Below, one piece after another: positions 22,623 through 33,161 of a DNA stretch of 64,000 nt (the first letter of the stretch is position 1; the number at the start of each line of letters is the position of its first letter). The position numbers were made by a program, and so were the translations under genes. A model generated the notes under the pieces. The model made no database searches, was not told the DNA's origin, and was given only the letters and a program-made list of their open reading frames with translations. This DNA comes from Psilocybe azurescens. Taxonomy: Eukaryota > Basidiomycota > Agaricomycetes > Agaricales > Agrocybaceae. The DNA lies in contig JAJIRX010000555.1 of the NCBI GenBank assembly GCA_023853785.1, positions 496,001 through 560,000 of the forward strand, read 5' to 3'.

Positions 22623-23286
22623 CTACTGCTGCCCGTTATTATACCTAGCCCTGCTCGCTGCAAATAGTTCTTCTTGTGCTGCGAGCAGTTCCTCCTCCGT
22701 CATTCCGGATTGTTCAAACTTAGATACCTTTTTCTCTCGATCCTAAAGAACGAATCAGTTAGCCATCAACATAGCAATATCAATGTAGACCTTTTGTTGT
22801 TGCTTGTGATCTTTCAGTACACTTTCAACTTCTGGTGCGAAGGTCGTAAATCCAAGACGCTAAGCGGGCAGATATGAGGTGGCTTGTAGACAATGCGACA
22901 GCTAGCCCGTACCGTCAGAGCGGAAATGATATGTTCAGGAGCTATCGTTTTCTTATTCTCCTGTTCGCATATCTCGTTCGCCTCGGAAGATATCAAATGA
23001 ATAAATTCTGCGCAACTATGTGAGAAACCAAGGTGGCCAGAATTAAATTCAGCCAATGTTCACCTACACAACACTCTATGACAAGATCTCGCGTCTCCTT
23101 AGCACAAGCCACATCGTTGGGCAAAAGTTCTAATGAAATGGGCAGCGATGCCAATGAAGACTATCTAGTAAGAGATTGATCCAGGGAGAACATACCAGCA
23201 ATCATCTTGGCCACGGTGGCCTTCGGTAAAGACAAATCCTCATCGGTTGCTGCTCCACCTCCAGAATGTCCCTCTCGGTCGGACAT
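22623..23286 (-). CDS. TBP-binding repressor Dr1 / NC2-beta
   Basis: Histone-fold subunit of negative cofactor 2, which binds TBP on DNA and represses or re-distributes Pol II initiation. Start MSDREGHSGGGAATDEDLSL, then PKATVAKMIAELLPNDVACA, ETRDLVIECCVEFIHLISSE and KKTIAPEHIISALTRLGF: the three helices of an H2B-like fold with the Dr1 signature order. The C-terminus (SVLKDHKQQQKDREKKVSKF, then EEELLAAQEELFAASRARY) is a basic/amphipathic helix. Stop TAG at 22623-22625, 66 bp from the convergent Mak32-like stop. About 145 residues, the usual size. Start codon is 135 bp from the divergent SmF start. Confidence 0.92.
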
Positions 23287-23421
23287 TTTGGATTAAAGGA
23301 TAGGTAATGGGGGCAAGAGAAAGAAAAGAGATCAAGTTGAATGGGGACGATCTTGCAAGAAACATTGTACCCCTTGCCTGTGTCACTTTTAGAAGTCCGC
23401 ACGTGTTCTCTTTCAACCATC
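23287..23421. promoter_or_regulatory. Shared divergent promoter Dr1 / SmF with CACGTG
   Basis: 135 bp between two start codons. GCACGTGT (core 23400-23405) lies 17 bp upstream of the SmF ATG. Confidence 0.45.
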
Positions 23422-23887
23422 ATGGCCACTGTAAGTTTCTCGACATTCTACAGACTGTTTTGCTTTTAATAAACGTTTTTAAGGTCAACCCAGTTAATCC
23501 TAAACCTTTTTGCAAGAACTTACAGGGAAACCGGTATTCGTTCGACTGAAATGGGGACTTGAGTACAAAGGATTCCTTGTTAGCACGGACGGTTACATGA
23601 ACCTCCAGGTGATTTTTCAGACACCTTGATCAGTCTGTAGTTTCTCATCCACTGTGACAGCTCGCAAACACGGAGGAATACCAAGATGGGAAGTCGAATG
23701 GAGCTTTGGGTGAAGTATTTATTCGGTACGTTCCATACGGTACAAACCACTGAACACAGATTAATCGACTTACAGGTGTAACAACGTCCTCTACATTATG
23801 AGTAGTTTCCATCGTCACAAATCCTACGCATATTGACATATGATCATTTTTCTTTACAGAGAGGCTCCTTCAGAAGTAGCGGAATAG
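23422..23887 (+). CDS. Small nuclear ribonucleoprotein SmF
   Basis: Core spliceosomal Sm protein of the heptameric ring on U snRNAs. ATG 23422 gives MAT, then an intron to VNPVNPKPF. Sm1 is [23 protein letters not shown] and Sm2 is [13 protein letters not shown]. Family length (about 85 residues) fits. Two oddities. First, PKPF and LTGKPVFVR are out of frame unless T5 at 23507-23511 is T6, which would restore [13 protein letters not shown]. Second, the last junction has no GT donor in the right phase: an AT-AC intron at 23798-23857 gives [12 protein letters not shown] (stop 23885-23887), while a GT-AG intron at 23802-23859 gives LYIMKRLLQK (stop 23877-23879). The first matches the family better. 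Confidence 0.88.
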
Positions 23888-24347
23888 GATAGCTATCACC
23901 ATTAACCACGCATTGGCTTTCATTCCATGACAGTCCCTGAACAAATGGGTCTTTTCGACCACGGCAGATTTGCGAAGAATAGCATTTGTATCTCGTTTGT
24001 ATCACTATTGGAGTTCGCCAGTCGCAAATTTATCGCTCAAAATATCACACTATATTGCTTGTCGATGAGAAAAGAGAGGGTTGCTACCTGGCTACTGTAT
24101 ACTACTACAATGATTATTCCGAAGGCCAGGCATGCCCAACCATGTCCTACCGTATGAAAACAGATATTTGCATAGCCACATAATCAATTGATGCTCCGCT
24201 CCAATTATTTTCCTTTCAGTCCCTGTGAGTCAAGCTGGTGCAGATCATTTCTTTTCACCCACCACCACCTCATTACCACCGGAAACATTTGCCAATTCAC
24301 AACCCATTCACCTATCTAAATCTTCCATCGACATACTTACATTCACA
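23888..24347. other. Intergenic, 460 bp
   Basis: 3' flank of SmF and promoter/5' leader of the next gene; CT/CA-rich leader (CACCCACCACCACC) at about 24257-24275. No gene seen. Confidence 0.5.
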
Positions 24348-25028
24348 ATGGCGAAATCACTCAGGTCGAAGACGAAGCGTTCTTTCCGCCAGAAAAAAGA
24401 GAAACCGGAGAATATGCCGCAGCGGCTGCAGGGCGCTTACATAGACTCAACTCAAAACTCCTCCAACTGACAAAGAAGGACGCAAATCAAGATATTAACA
24501 CAGCAGAAGTTGAAGGAGACGACGATGACGTCCCAGGTTGGTGTTGGTTGGCGACTTTTGGTCTTTTAGATCCGAACGACATCACGTCGGAAGGTTTACA
24601 AAACCTTACCACATGTCATGATAGCTACGGAAACACAACTTCCTATCTTTCATAGAGCTGGCTGGCTTACCAGAGGAATACTCTTGATGACTCTGTTCAC
24701 GATTTAATCGCGGATAGACAATCATTGACCTTACTCTGTTTACAGCACCGGAACTGGGTGATTCAATGATGGATCAACCAGGTAGCTTCCTCACCCCTCT
24801 CAAACTCGTTCTTTTATTTATAATACATACCCCCTCTCCCCAGAATCTATGGTCGTCGACGCGGAACCCTCATCAACGCACATGTCTACACATGGGCCTA
24901 GAGGTTCACGAAGAGAAGAATGGCGGAAATCGAAAGGCATGCCGGCCAGAGCAACAGCCAACGGAATGAATCGACAGGGAGGCATTGCAGCGAAAAGAAA
25001 AGCAGGTCGCTCCAAGAGAAGACGTTGA
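24348..25028 (+). CDS. Small basic LLPH/YBL028C-like protein (DUF2423)
   Basis: Likely nucleolar ribosome-biogenesis factor. The N-terminus MAKSLRSKTKRSFRQKK is the hallmark of the DUF2423/LLPH family (yeast YBL028C). It continues in another frame as RETGEYAAAAAGRLHRLNSK, needing one extra A in the A6 run at 24393-24398. Then come an acidic stretch (VEGDDDDVP), an intron to PELGDSMMDQPESMVVDAEP, and a basic tail (REEWRKSKGMPARATANGMN, ending AAKRKAGRSKRRR) that looks like a nuclear/nucleolar signal. Stop TGA 25026-25028. About 140 residues. Molecular role is inferred from the yeast relative. Confidence 0.78.
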
Positions 25029-25490
25029 TGTTGCTTATAGACTACACCCGCTCCGTATGTACTACCACCTATGCATAATTCTTTCACGCATTGTTTTCGG
25101 AAGGAAGATTTTATTCTATAACTCCAATTTTGTTATTGATAAGTAAGTTTTTGTCGATTTTCTTGCATTCCTTTCAAGTTACGATTGTAACTACAGCTGT
25201 TGCGGAGAAGTCTGATGTTTTCTATGGCCTAATCCTCCGCAGGACCAGTCGGAACTTGGGGTTATTCGTGGTTACGCTCCCGGAAACTCGTAGGAGGCTT
25301 TGTCGTCCTTGTCAATGTCTGCAATTGCTTCTGGGTCTGTGTATCTTGCCGATTGCATGTCTGTACTGTAAGTCATATCGTGCCCCTCGCTTTTAGCGTA
25401 CGGCGAACTTGTTCCCGATGTTCTTGTATCCCTTTAATTAGACGCTTATACTAACATGCGGGCGACGATCTTACCCAAATTCTGCCATTG
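25029..25490. other. Convergent intergenic spacer, 462 bp
   Basis: Lies between two gene 3' ends. The open frame at 25091-25396 has no conserved motif or codon pattern I can support as coding. Nothing else seen. Confidence 0.5.
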
Positions 25491-27174
25491 TTATATGTTC
25501 GGTCGTGACACGAATTTCCGGACGCGGAAGAGATATTTTTTGGATTTGAGATGAGGAGCGGCGTGCCGCGCACCTGTAGGATTGCTGCTTGCTATTGCCG
25601 CCGAGATTGAATGGACATAGACATCATTTGAATTGAATTCCAGTAGCCTGGTGACTGCTCGACAGGCTGCAATTGAACTGACGGTATTGTGTAAACAGAA
25701 ACGAATGTTGAATAGAGTATGTATACTTGCGTTACGGTCGCTGCTGGGATCTGTGAATAACACTGAGTGAGATGATGTCGCATAAGCAGATATAAATGAA
25801 CCCCTACAGTGCCGATACTGAACACAAACATGAGCAAGGGCTAAAGCATTTGAGATTTACAAAACACTCACACGTTCATAGGCGCTAATCCGACAATAGA
25901 GTATATGCTTCAGTGCAAGCGAGTTTGCAAACAGCGCAAACTTACTGTTCAGGTTCAAAACATTAAGTACCTAAAGTAGAACACGATTAGACAGTGCCAC
26001 TGAAGAAGGAAAGCGTGGATGAAACGCACTGCAGGTATACAATTTGTTGAGAACGAAAGTAAGAAATAAACCAACCCGTCCTGAAAAAGTAGCTTCCAGA
26101 GATCTGTACGCGCAGAATGGCGACCTAATAATGCGATTGCCGTGAATATGAGTATTACGAAGTCGAATCCCATGGCTAAAAAATTGAATGAGTGGCTAGA
26201 ATTAATGACGACTAGATTCAATTTACTAAAGAAGAAAGTTATGTTCAACATAGACGGATTGGTTTGAACAACGACGCAGGCTTTCATCGCAGGTTCCCAT
26301 TGAGAAACCACGATAAACATTGTTCTATAAAGCAGAGTCCAGTGTGCCAAGCACAAAATACCGAGAACGACAATGACTGATCTACGGCGTTCCCACAAAG
26401 CGATTCTACTAAACTTGAGTATGCAGGGATTGGAGACACAAGAGAGAGCACACGTTCGCAGCATGAGAGATGTAGAAGCGCAGAGGATTGCCATATTGCC
26501 TGTCCACTACAAAACGCAGGTCAGAAAGGTGGCCAAGTTCTCCAATTTCCAGAAGTTACTCACCGAGTTGAAAGTGTATAGTGCCTGATTTGATTAAAGT
26601 AACGTTCGTTGTATTTCCATACATGAACTTGGGAACCTACTCGGCAGTTTATCTGACGAATCAGTACGTTAGAGAAGAATATGGTGACACGACGTTTAGG
26701 AGATATGCACCTCTTTCGTGATTGAAAAGGAAGTTATCCTGAGTGAAAGTCAGTGGTTAATATGATCTCTGTGGGAATAGTTGTGCGCAACTTACAGTCC
26801 TACAAAAGCAAAGAGCATACAATATCGGCAAAGAAAGAAAAAAACTGCTAGCATGGTTCAGATGTGCTTGCAATGAGAAAGTGCAATGAGAAAGAGGAGA
26901 GCGTACTCTATAAAATGTTTCATATGTGTTACGGGTATGTTTAATTCAGAGAACATACCAATGGCCATCGGAAGGTGCGACGTCTAGTCACCAAGGACCA
27001 TTCAAAATCCCAGGTCATGAACAACTCCCACACGTATACCCCGAAGAGCGTAAACACAAGTTTAAGAAAAATATCTATCAGGGTATTAAGCATTGTCAGA
27101 GTTATATATCGTTTTGAAATATCCAAATAACCTGAGTCCTTTGCTATTTCGCCCGCCGTAGACCAGGAAGCCAT
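25491..27174 (-). CDS. Multi-pass membrane protein of a basidiomycete-expanded family
   Basis: Function unknown. Start MASWSTAGEIAKDSGYLDIS (27174; an in-frame upstream ATG gives a longer form from 27273). Hydrophobic segments include YITLTMLNTLIDIFLKLVFT, a short FFFLCRYCMLFAFVGL exon, ALYTFNSWTGNMAILCASTS, SVIVVLGILCLAHWTLLYRT, FLAMGFDFVILIFTAIALLG and LLFQDGLVYFLLSFSTNC. That gives about seven helices. Near the C-terminus SIAACRAVTRLLEFNSND is of the type ending many Agaricomycete seven-TM proteins of unknown function (compare DUF6533-type proteins). At least six introns; exon joins near 25760-25960 are uncertain. Membrane topology is visible; any receptor role would be speculation. Confidence 0.62.
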
Positions 27175-27650
27175 TTTACAACTGAGGATAAAGTATTTCC
27201 GAGACGATGAAGTGGAAGTTGAGTCAACGAACAACGGGACATCCCATGGGTTTAAATAGTGAAAAAATTGCATATCGCAAAGCCTTGGTTCCTTGAAGTT
27301 TATCAGAATATCCCCTTCGACGCCGCAGAAGATGGGTCCAGTTTAATAGCACGATTACCTATTAACTTTGAAAACTGTATGAGACTTGTCAGTGAAACGT
27401 ATAAGCATCCTTGATAGTCTTATAAAGCTCCCGGTCAACCAGAAGAAGTGGCTAGAGGTGTTGTTGAATCTTTCAAGGCTCCATGGCGCCGGGCCTGAGA
27501 TATAAAAATGAATGGTGACATCTCTCATCTGGCAGTGAGTCAGGACGCTATACCCCACCGAAGGTTGTCTGTACTACGTATCAGAGTTTAAAAAACGGGG
27601 AAGGTAACAAATTCTTACCGAAGGATCTTCACACTAGTACTCACTAGTGA

Positions 27651-27912
27651 CATCAGCAAATCTGGGAAATTCTCATTTAGCATTATTATTTGGACCTAGC
27701 AAGAAATAGCAATATATTGCAATACAAGATCATTGTAATATTATAAACCTCAGAGATTAAAATTGTTAAGCTATTATAAGACAATACAAGCAAATATATT
27801 ATGAGGTCATAATATTGTAACAATCTCATAAACATTTGAATTGCTATATATTGCTATTTCTTGCTAGGTCCAAACAATAATGCTAAATGAGAATTTCCCA
27901 GATTTGCTGATG
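27651..27912. mobile_element. MITE with 72-bp terminal inverted repeats
   Basis: The left end (27651-27722, starting CATCAGCAAATCTGGG) and the reverse complement of the right end (27841-27912) match over 72 bases with two mismatches that I count. The interior (about 118 bp) is AT-rich and also partly self-complementary (ATTGTAATATTAT...CCTC against GAGGTCATAATATTGTAACAAT), so the whole element can fold back. Flanks are CACTAGTGA (27642-27650) and CACTAGTCA (27913-27921), an 8-of-9 direct repeat touching both ends and a plausible target-site duplication. No coding capacity. A 9-bp duplication and long inverted repeats are features of Mutator-like elements; that class is inference. Confidence 0.88.
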
Positions 27913-28441
27913 CACTAGTCATCCGTCCCTCTCAATGACGACCGTAGAGTCACTAATTTCAAGAGACAAATCGAGGGTGCGGAGTTAACGCCAGCATTCT
28001 ATGGTAGTGCATACATAATCTTGAGAGAAGCTTATATTTAACCTTGCTTCTCAAACATTTCTCAGAATTATATGGTGCAAAGGTTGATCGGGTGAAAGTT
28101 GTAGCTGTAGTGTCCGACACGTTAGAAATCTTTGAGAGCATTGACGGTGGCCACCATCAAAATAGACGCGTTTCGCGCCCACGCCACCTTGTTTTGGGAA
28201 TGAAGACAAAGTTCGCGGAGTAAAAGAAGCGCTGAGACGTCGATGAGCACTGGAACTAAAGCCGTAGTTCTCGAGCCAATTATAAGCAGGTCCGTGACTC
28301 GGAAAATTATAGTATGTATAAGTAAGCCTTAAGGAAAGTTTTGGGATAGCTCAGTCACGGTGGGGCTTATGTGAGTCACATTATATCGAAGTATGTCTAC
28401 GACTCCGAGAGACTACGGTTGAGGCAGAGCCTCTCTTTCCA

Positions 28442-28447
28442 CACGTG
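28442..28447. promoter_or_regulatory. CACGTG E-box upstream of CENP-C
   Basis: ACACGTGACT, about 130 bp before the CENP-C ATG. Confidence 0.4.
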
Positions 28448-28578
28448 ACTAAGTTAAGTTGTCGCCAAACAGGACCAAGCGCGTCGAATGCGCGTGCCAT
28501 GCATGATTCCCACGACCATAACAATTCTTCTCTAAATCAACCAACTCTAGCCCGGCCAATTAAGCTTCAGCACCGTCT

Positions 28579-30603
28579 ATGCCGTCATCCGCACGCAAGA
28601 GCAGCGTCGGCGGTGCACGACGTGGCCCACAGAGGGCCCATATACCTTACAGAGGCGATAACCCTGAAGTCGGAAAGAAGACTGGAATTTCCGTTGCACA
28701 TGTTGAACGCAAGTCGGATGGCTTCGAGCCATTCGATGAACTCATTCAACAGATAGATGGACGGACTCCACCTAGGCCAAAATCAAAGAGGAAGCAGAGC
28801 ACATCAGCGATGAATCGTAGGGACGATGATTACAACGACGAGGATGGGGAACAATCCATGCAACTTGATAGTATGTGACACATTGGATTTCATATATATG
28901 GATGCTAAATGGAAATATTAACTACATAGGCCCAGTGACACATCTAGTGAATTTGCGTCCACCAACGACACCGACGACATCTAGACAAGGACGATCATCC
29001 ATTCGTCCGGTGGCACGAACCTCCGACGTCGACTTTGACCGAATTCCCTCTCCTCACCCCCCCTAACTCGACGCGTCGTGGTGCAGGCCATGCAGGCCCC
29101 GGTCCTTCCAACCTCCGTCACTCAGCACGCGAAAGCGACCCCGAAACAGATTCACAATCCGAATCTGAAAACGAACCTGTGGGAGATTACAGCGGAGGAG
29201 GTGGGTACGACAATGATGATGTAGAACAAGGCGGTTTTGACGACTATGGTCCTCAAGAGAGTCCTGAGAACCAGCGTATTCCCAGGCAATCAAACTTCAG
29301 TACCATCGAAGAGGCAGATGAGGAGGAGGAAGAGGAGCCAGAGGGGGTCGAGGATGAGATTGCACAAGGACTGGAAGATGTTGGTCTGGACATGGATAGC
29401 CAAGAGGAAGAGTCTGAACACGAGCCTGAACCTCCTGTCAAAAAAAAGCAAGTTGATACAGGAAAGGAAAGCCACAACGAACACCGAGACCAGATCAAAG
29501 AAAGAGAACCGTCGTCCGTGTCTCCTTTTCCTCCATCTGCCCATAGTTTTCTGACTTGTCTGGTTTTGCTGCTCTTCAGCCCAACGTGAAGGCGTCAGAA
29601 GAAGTCAGCGTGAACACATCCGACCTCTCGAATATTGGCGCGGTGAAAAGGTTGTTTATGGTCGAACAACGCACTCGGGCCCCGTTCTCGTTCCCCCCAT
29701 CAAGGAAATCCTTCGAATACCCAAGGAGGACACGTTACCTCTCGGCGCGAAACGGAAACGAGGGTCAACCCGTCCACGCAGTAGAAGTCGAGCCGCCGAA
29801 CACGATGAGGACACAATTCCGTCTCCTTTACCTGATATCAACCCTGAAGAAGGGTGGGATGACGACACCTCTGCCATTTGTACTGTTCTTCATTTCACGA
29901 CGAAGGAAGAAGTTGAGAGACGTTAGTTTTGCTTCTGTTCTGATTAGGCAACACACTGACAATGTTTTGATTTTTAAAGGTATTGCTTGGACGGCAAAGA
30001 TGGTCGAACCACGGATGGCAGCCGACAAGAATTGGTCATTTGACAAGATCTTCGGGGACGATGATTTCATCGCTGCTGGGCAATTGATTATACCCCCTCG
30101 GGGCCGTAAACCAAGTAAAGCCGCAAAAGATAATACTTATGCAAGTTTTCCGCCTATCTGAAGTATATAACACGCAACTGAAAATGCACACTAGGTTTTT
30201 TATGTTATCGAAGGTGCGGTTAATTTCAAGATACACCAAACTTCGATGATCCTAGCCAGCGGGGGAATGTTCATGGTACCTCGAGGTCAGTCACTTCTTT
30301 CCTTGCGACCAATGTTTTTCCTCAACCTATTTGACGAAAATACCTATATGATCAGGCAACACGTATCTTATCGAGAACATCTCCGAACGCGACGCTCGTC
30401 TCTTCTTTACTCAGGCTCGGAAAGTCACAATGAGTCACGATGAAAAATCTGCGAAAGCCGAGCACATTGCCGAAATGCAGAGGCGGAGATCTCTTATGAG
30501 ATCCTCAAGCGCTGGTGCACCGTCTACTCACTTGAGTGCTGCCAAGACGACTGCCAATGGACGTGCTGCTTCAATGGCCGTATTTCCTTCAAAAAACGCT
30601 TGA
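28579..30603 (+). CDS. Inner kinetochore protein CENP-C / Mif2
   Basis: Binds centromeric CENP-A nucleosomes and builds the inner kinetochore. Start MPSSARKSSVGGARRGPQRA, with the N-terminal Mif2 block IPYRGDNPEVGKKTGISV. A long acidic, Ser/Glu-rich middle follows. The CENP-C motif is clear: GVRRSQREHIRPLEYWRGEK, then VVYGRTTHSGPVLVPPIKEI. The C-terminal cupin dimerisation domain reads AAGQLIIPPRG, VFYVIEGAVNFKI, SMILASGGMFMVPRGNTYLI and NISERDARLFFTQARKV. The tail is basic, ending at TGA 30601-30603. Around 29450 the A8 run sits where two frames cross; the exon leading into GVRR is in phase only if one A is removed or an unusual donor is used, so this join is uncertain. Confidence 0.88.
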
Positions 30604-30986
30604 TCTGACACGGGACAGAACTTGGTATAATTATTAATATACTGTAGCACGTACGATGTATCTTTATGCGCCCCTTTACCCTCAACTTCAACTTTTCAAG
30701 TCTGTAAACGTTTTTGCATTTAAATATAGTACCTCATGTGTCACGATCAACCGTCTTAGGGTGCTTGCGTTATCATTCTCCACTTTCAAGCTGGTTGACC
30801 AAGTTCGAGGCTCAAACTAATCATCGGAAGCTGTTTCGCTTATGTAAAAGCTTGTTAAAATTGGATTGCCGAACACCGTCTATATAGCTGCTTGCTCTCC
30901 GACGTATTCTCTATCCCTGCGTTCTTCCCTCAACCTGGATTTTCTCGGCATAACGCATCCAGACTGAAGTTTGCCGCATATATCCA
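30604..30986. other. Intergenic, 383 bp
   Basis: 3' flank of CENP-C and promoter of the Air-like gene. A TATA-like TATATAG starts at 30881, about 105 bp before the ATG. No gene seen. Confidence 0.45.
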
Positions 30987-32734
30987 ATGTCTATAGTTGA
31001 AATTATTGATCTCACAACTCCTCCTCCAATGCCGGAGCCCTTCGATGTTGATTCTGTGAATGCACCTATTGGGGAATCCTCAGAGGTTCCTACAAATCAA
31101 CGATCGCGAAGGAAAAGAAAGAGAAAGTCCAGAAAATCTACAAATGACAGCCCTGCCACTACTGCTTGTCCATCTTCTAGGAACTCCCCAGAGAGACAAC
31201 TTGGTTCGGAGCCACAATCGAAACGGAAGCGATCAAACCATTCTAGAGATGGTAGGAGCGACGAAGAAGATAGCTATTCTGGTCGCAAGGATGACGGAGA
31301 AAATCATAAGGCTGAAGAACAGGATCTATTTTTGTGGATGTAACTCCGACTCTCATTCCTCCTGCTCGCCAAATAGTAACAGAAGCGCCTAACGAACCTG
31401 CCGAATCATCGGGGGAAGCTGCTTGTGCCCTCACATGTTACTGTCCTTGGAAGTACACCAGTCGAGATAAGGATCCAACCTCTTGCAGAGTCTGAGGATG
31501 AAGACTTCATCAACTATCTTGATTATGACGACTCCAAGGTAAGTCTTTTATGGTGTGTTTCTTTTGCCCATATATTGACTGGAAATGATCTAAGCATACA
31601 CTCCGGTACTACGATGAAGTCCCCCACGAGACCGCTACTCTCAATCGAACCATTTGTAAAAATTGTGGGGCAGAAGGGTCACACAAGACTTCCGCATGTC
31701 CAGTTATGATTGTAGGTTTTTATCATTTACTCCATATACTTTTGGCCAGCTAACTTCGTATAAAGTGTTTGACCTGTGGTGCTCGCGACGAACATTCCAC
31801 GCGATCATGTCCTATAAGCAAAGTTTGCTTTACTTGCGGGATGAAGGGACATATCAATGCTGTAAGTTCTAATTATTGTCAGGTATTATGTTCTCTCTCT
31901 AATAATGTTTCCAGAACTGTCCTAATCGACGGTCAGCTCGTGCACTAATGGCAAACAATGAATATGAATGTGACAGATGCTCGTCCTCCCGTCATAAAAC
32001 TAATGTTAGTGTCCCTTCACTTTCTTAATCTGGATATAACTTAAACTATGCTAGGAATGCCCGACATTATGGCGCTTGTACGAATACTTTAGTACGGATG
32101 AACAAATACACACCCTTAGTATTCGGCAACCCAAGAGAGACCTAAAACTTGGTCAAGGTGGTGAAGGTTTTGTAGGTGACGATGAATGGTGTTATAATTG
32201 CGGAGGTTATGGGCACTGGGGAGACGTACGTCGAAACTCTATTTTTATTAGGAGGTCGCGGTTGATTTTCCTTCCTTCTGCAGGATTGCAACGACCTTGA
32301 GCAAGGTCAATTTTCTGAAGAATTCTCCGCGTTCAGTAAAATCAACGTCATGAATGGCCCGTTCTATGACCCAGGAAAGGAGACAAAAGCATCCTCGACC
32401 AGATCCCACGTCCGAGATTGGGAAAAGGAAGACAACACGCCATGGGGTAAAGACGCGCCTACCAACGTTGGACGGCGAGGTAGAATGAAATCGAAGGCTG
32501 CATTGGCCAAACAAGAACAACAAGTCGAAGATGATCCCGACGACTGGTTCGGTAACACCGCCAAGCGCGGTGGCGGCGATACTCGACTAGCAAAAAAATT
32601 CCAAGACGTTTTCCTTTGGTAAGTCGTCGAGCGAGGCTAAATCGTATAATCCACCCGCCAGCAACCCTCCTAGCCTCCCTGGCACGAATAGGTCGCCCCG
32701 CTCACGACAACAGTCGGTCAAATCGCTCCGATAA
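30987..32734 (+). CDS. Zinc-knuckle RNA-binding protein, Air1/Air2-like (TRAMP)
   Basis: Probable RNA-binding subunit of the TRAMP polyadenylation complex, which feeds nuclear RNA to the exosome. Start MSIVEIIDLTTPPPMPEPFD, then a Lys/Arg/Ser-rich disordered part. After SHVTVLGSTPVEIRI come tandem CCHC knuckles: CKNCGAEGSHKTSAC, CLTCGARDEHSTRSC, CFTCGMKGHINANC, CDRCSSSRHKTNEC and CYNCGGYGHWGDDC, five in all. In the N-terminal part the frame changes at T5 31329-31333 (needs +1) and back at G5 31411-31415 (needs -1). The end is uncertain: a 43-nt GTAAGT...CCAG intron (32619-32661) leads to TAA 32732-32734; without it the frame stops at 32622, and a basic RS-like frame stays open to 32885. Confidence 0.82.
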
Positions 32735-33161
32735 ACGCGATTCTCAGAATTATTCGGGTTCAAGAAGAAGTCATCACGACCGCCACAGACATGAAGAAAG
32801 GTCTTCTTCAGATCGCCATTCAGACAGAAATCGTTATCACGCCGATTCCGGACCCGCTACAAAGGTGGATATGGGCGGTAGATAAAATGTCAGATAGCAT
32901 AGCTTTGGTTCGGGACATTAGTCGTGGTTTGGGACTTTAACTTGACCATTGTATCAGTGTACTCCAGGAGATTGTATAAATGACTATGGGGTTGTTTCTA
33001 TTCAGCACTGGGTGTATGATCATTGTAAAGTCGAATACTTTTGGACTACGCACATAAATCAATAGTGGAAAGCGGACTTTCAAACTTACGCCATATCCCT
33101 TGATTCGAACTTCAATTGTAACCATCCAATTCAAATCATCCTACGCATTCCTAGTCGAGTT
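32735..33161. other. Intergenic, 427 bp
   Basis: The first 150 bp is an open, His/Arg/Ser-rich frame (SRRSHHDRHRHEERSSSDRH, to 32885) that may be the real C-terminus of the Air-like protein. The rest is promoter of the next gene, with no motif recognised. Confidence 0.4.

Larger units (their letters stand above)
27175..28578. other. Gene-poor region with MITE, 1.4 kb
   Basis: Contains the inverted-repeat element described separately (27651-27912) and the CENP-C promoter. The rest shows only short frames without motifs. Confidence 0.55.

Noticed and set aside
20996..23421. Secondary-metabolite gene cluster around the PPTase
   Set aside because: Neighbours are general housekeeping genes (RPC34, Dr1, SmF, a Mak32-like kinase); no polyketide or peptide synthase is present.
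25091..25396. Plus-strand 101-residue open frame in the convergent spacer
   Set aside because: No conserved motif, and it occupies the expected 3' UTR of the LLPH-like gene.
27651..27912. CRISPR-like or hairpin array
   Set aside because: Only one pair of inverted arms, no direct repeat-spacer periodicity, and the host is a eukaryote; a MITE explains it.
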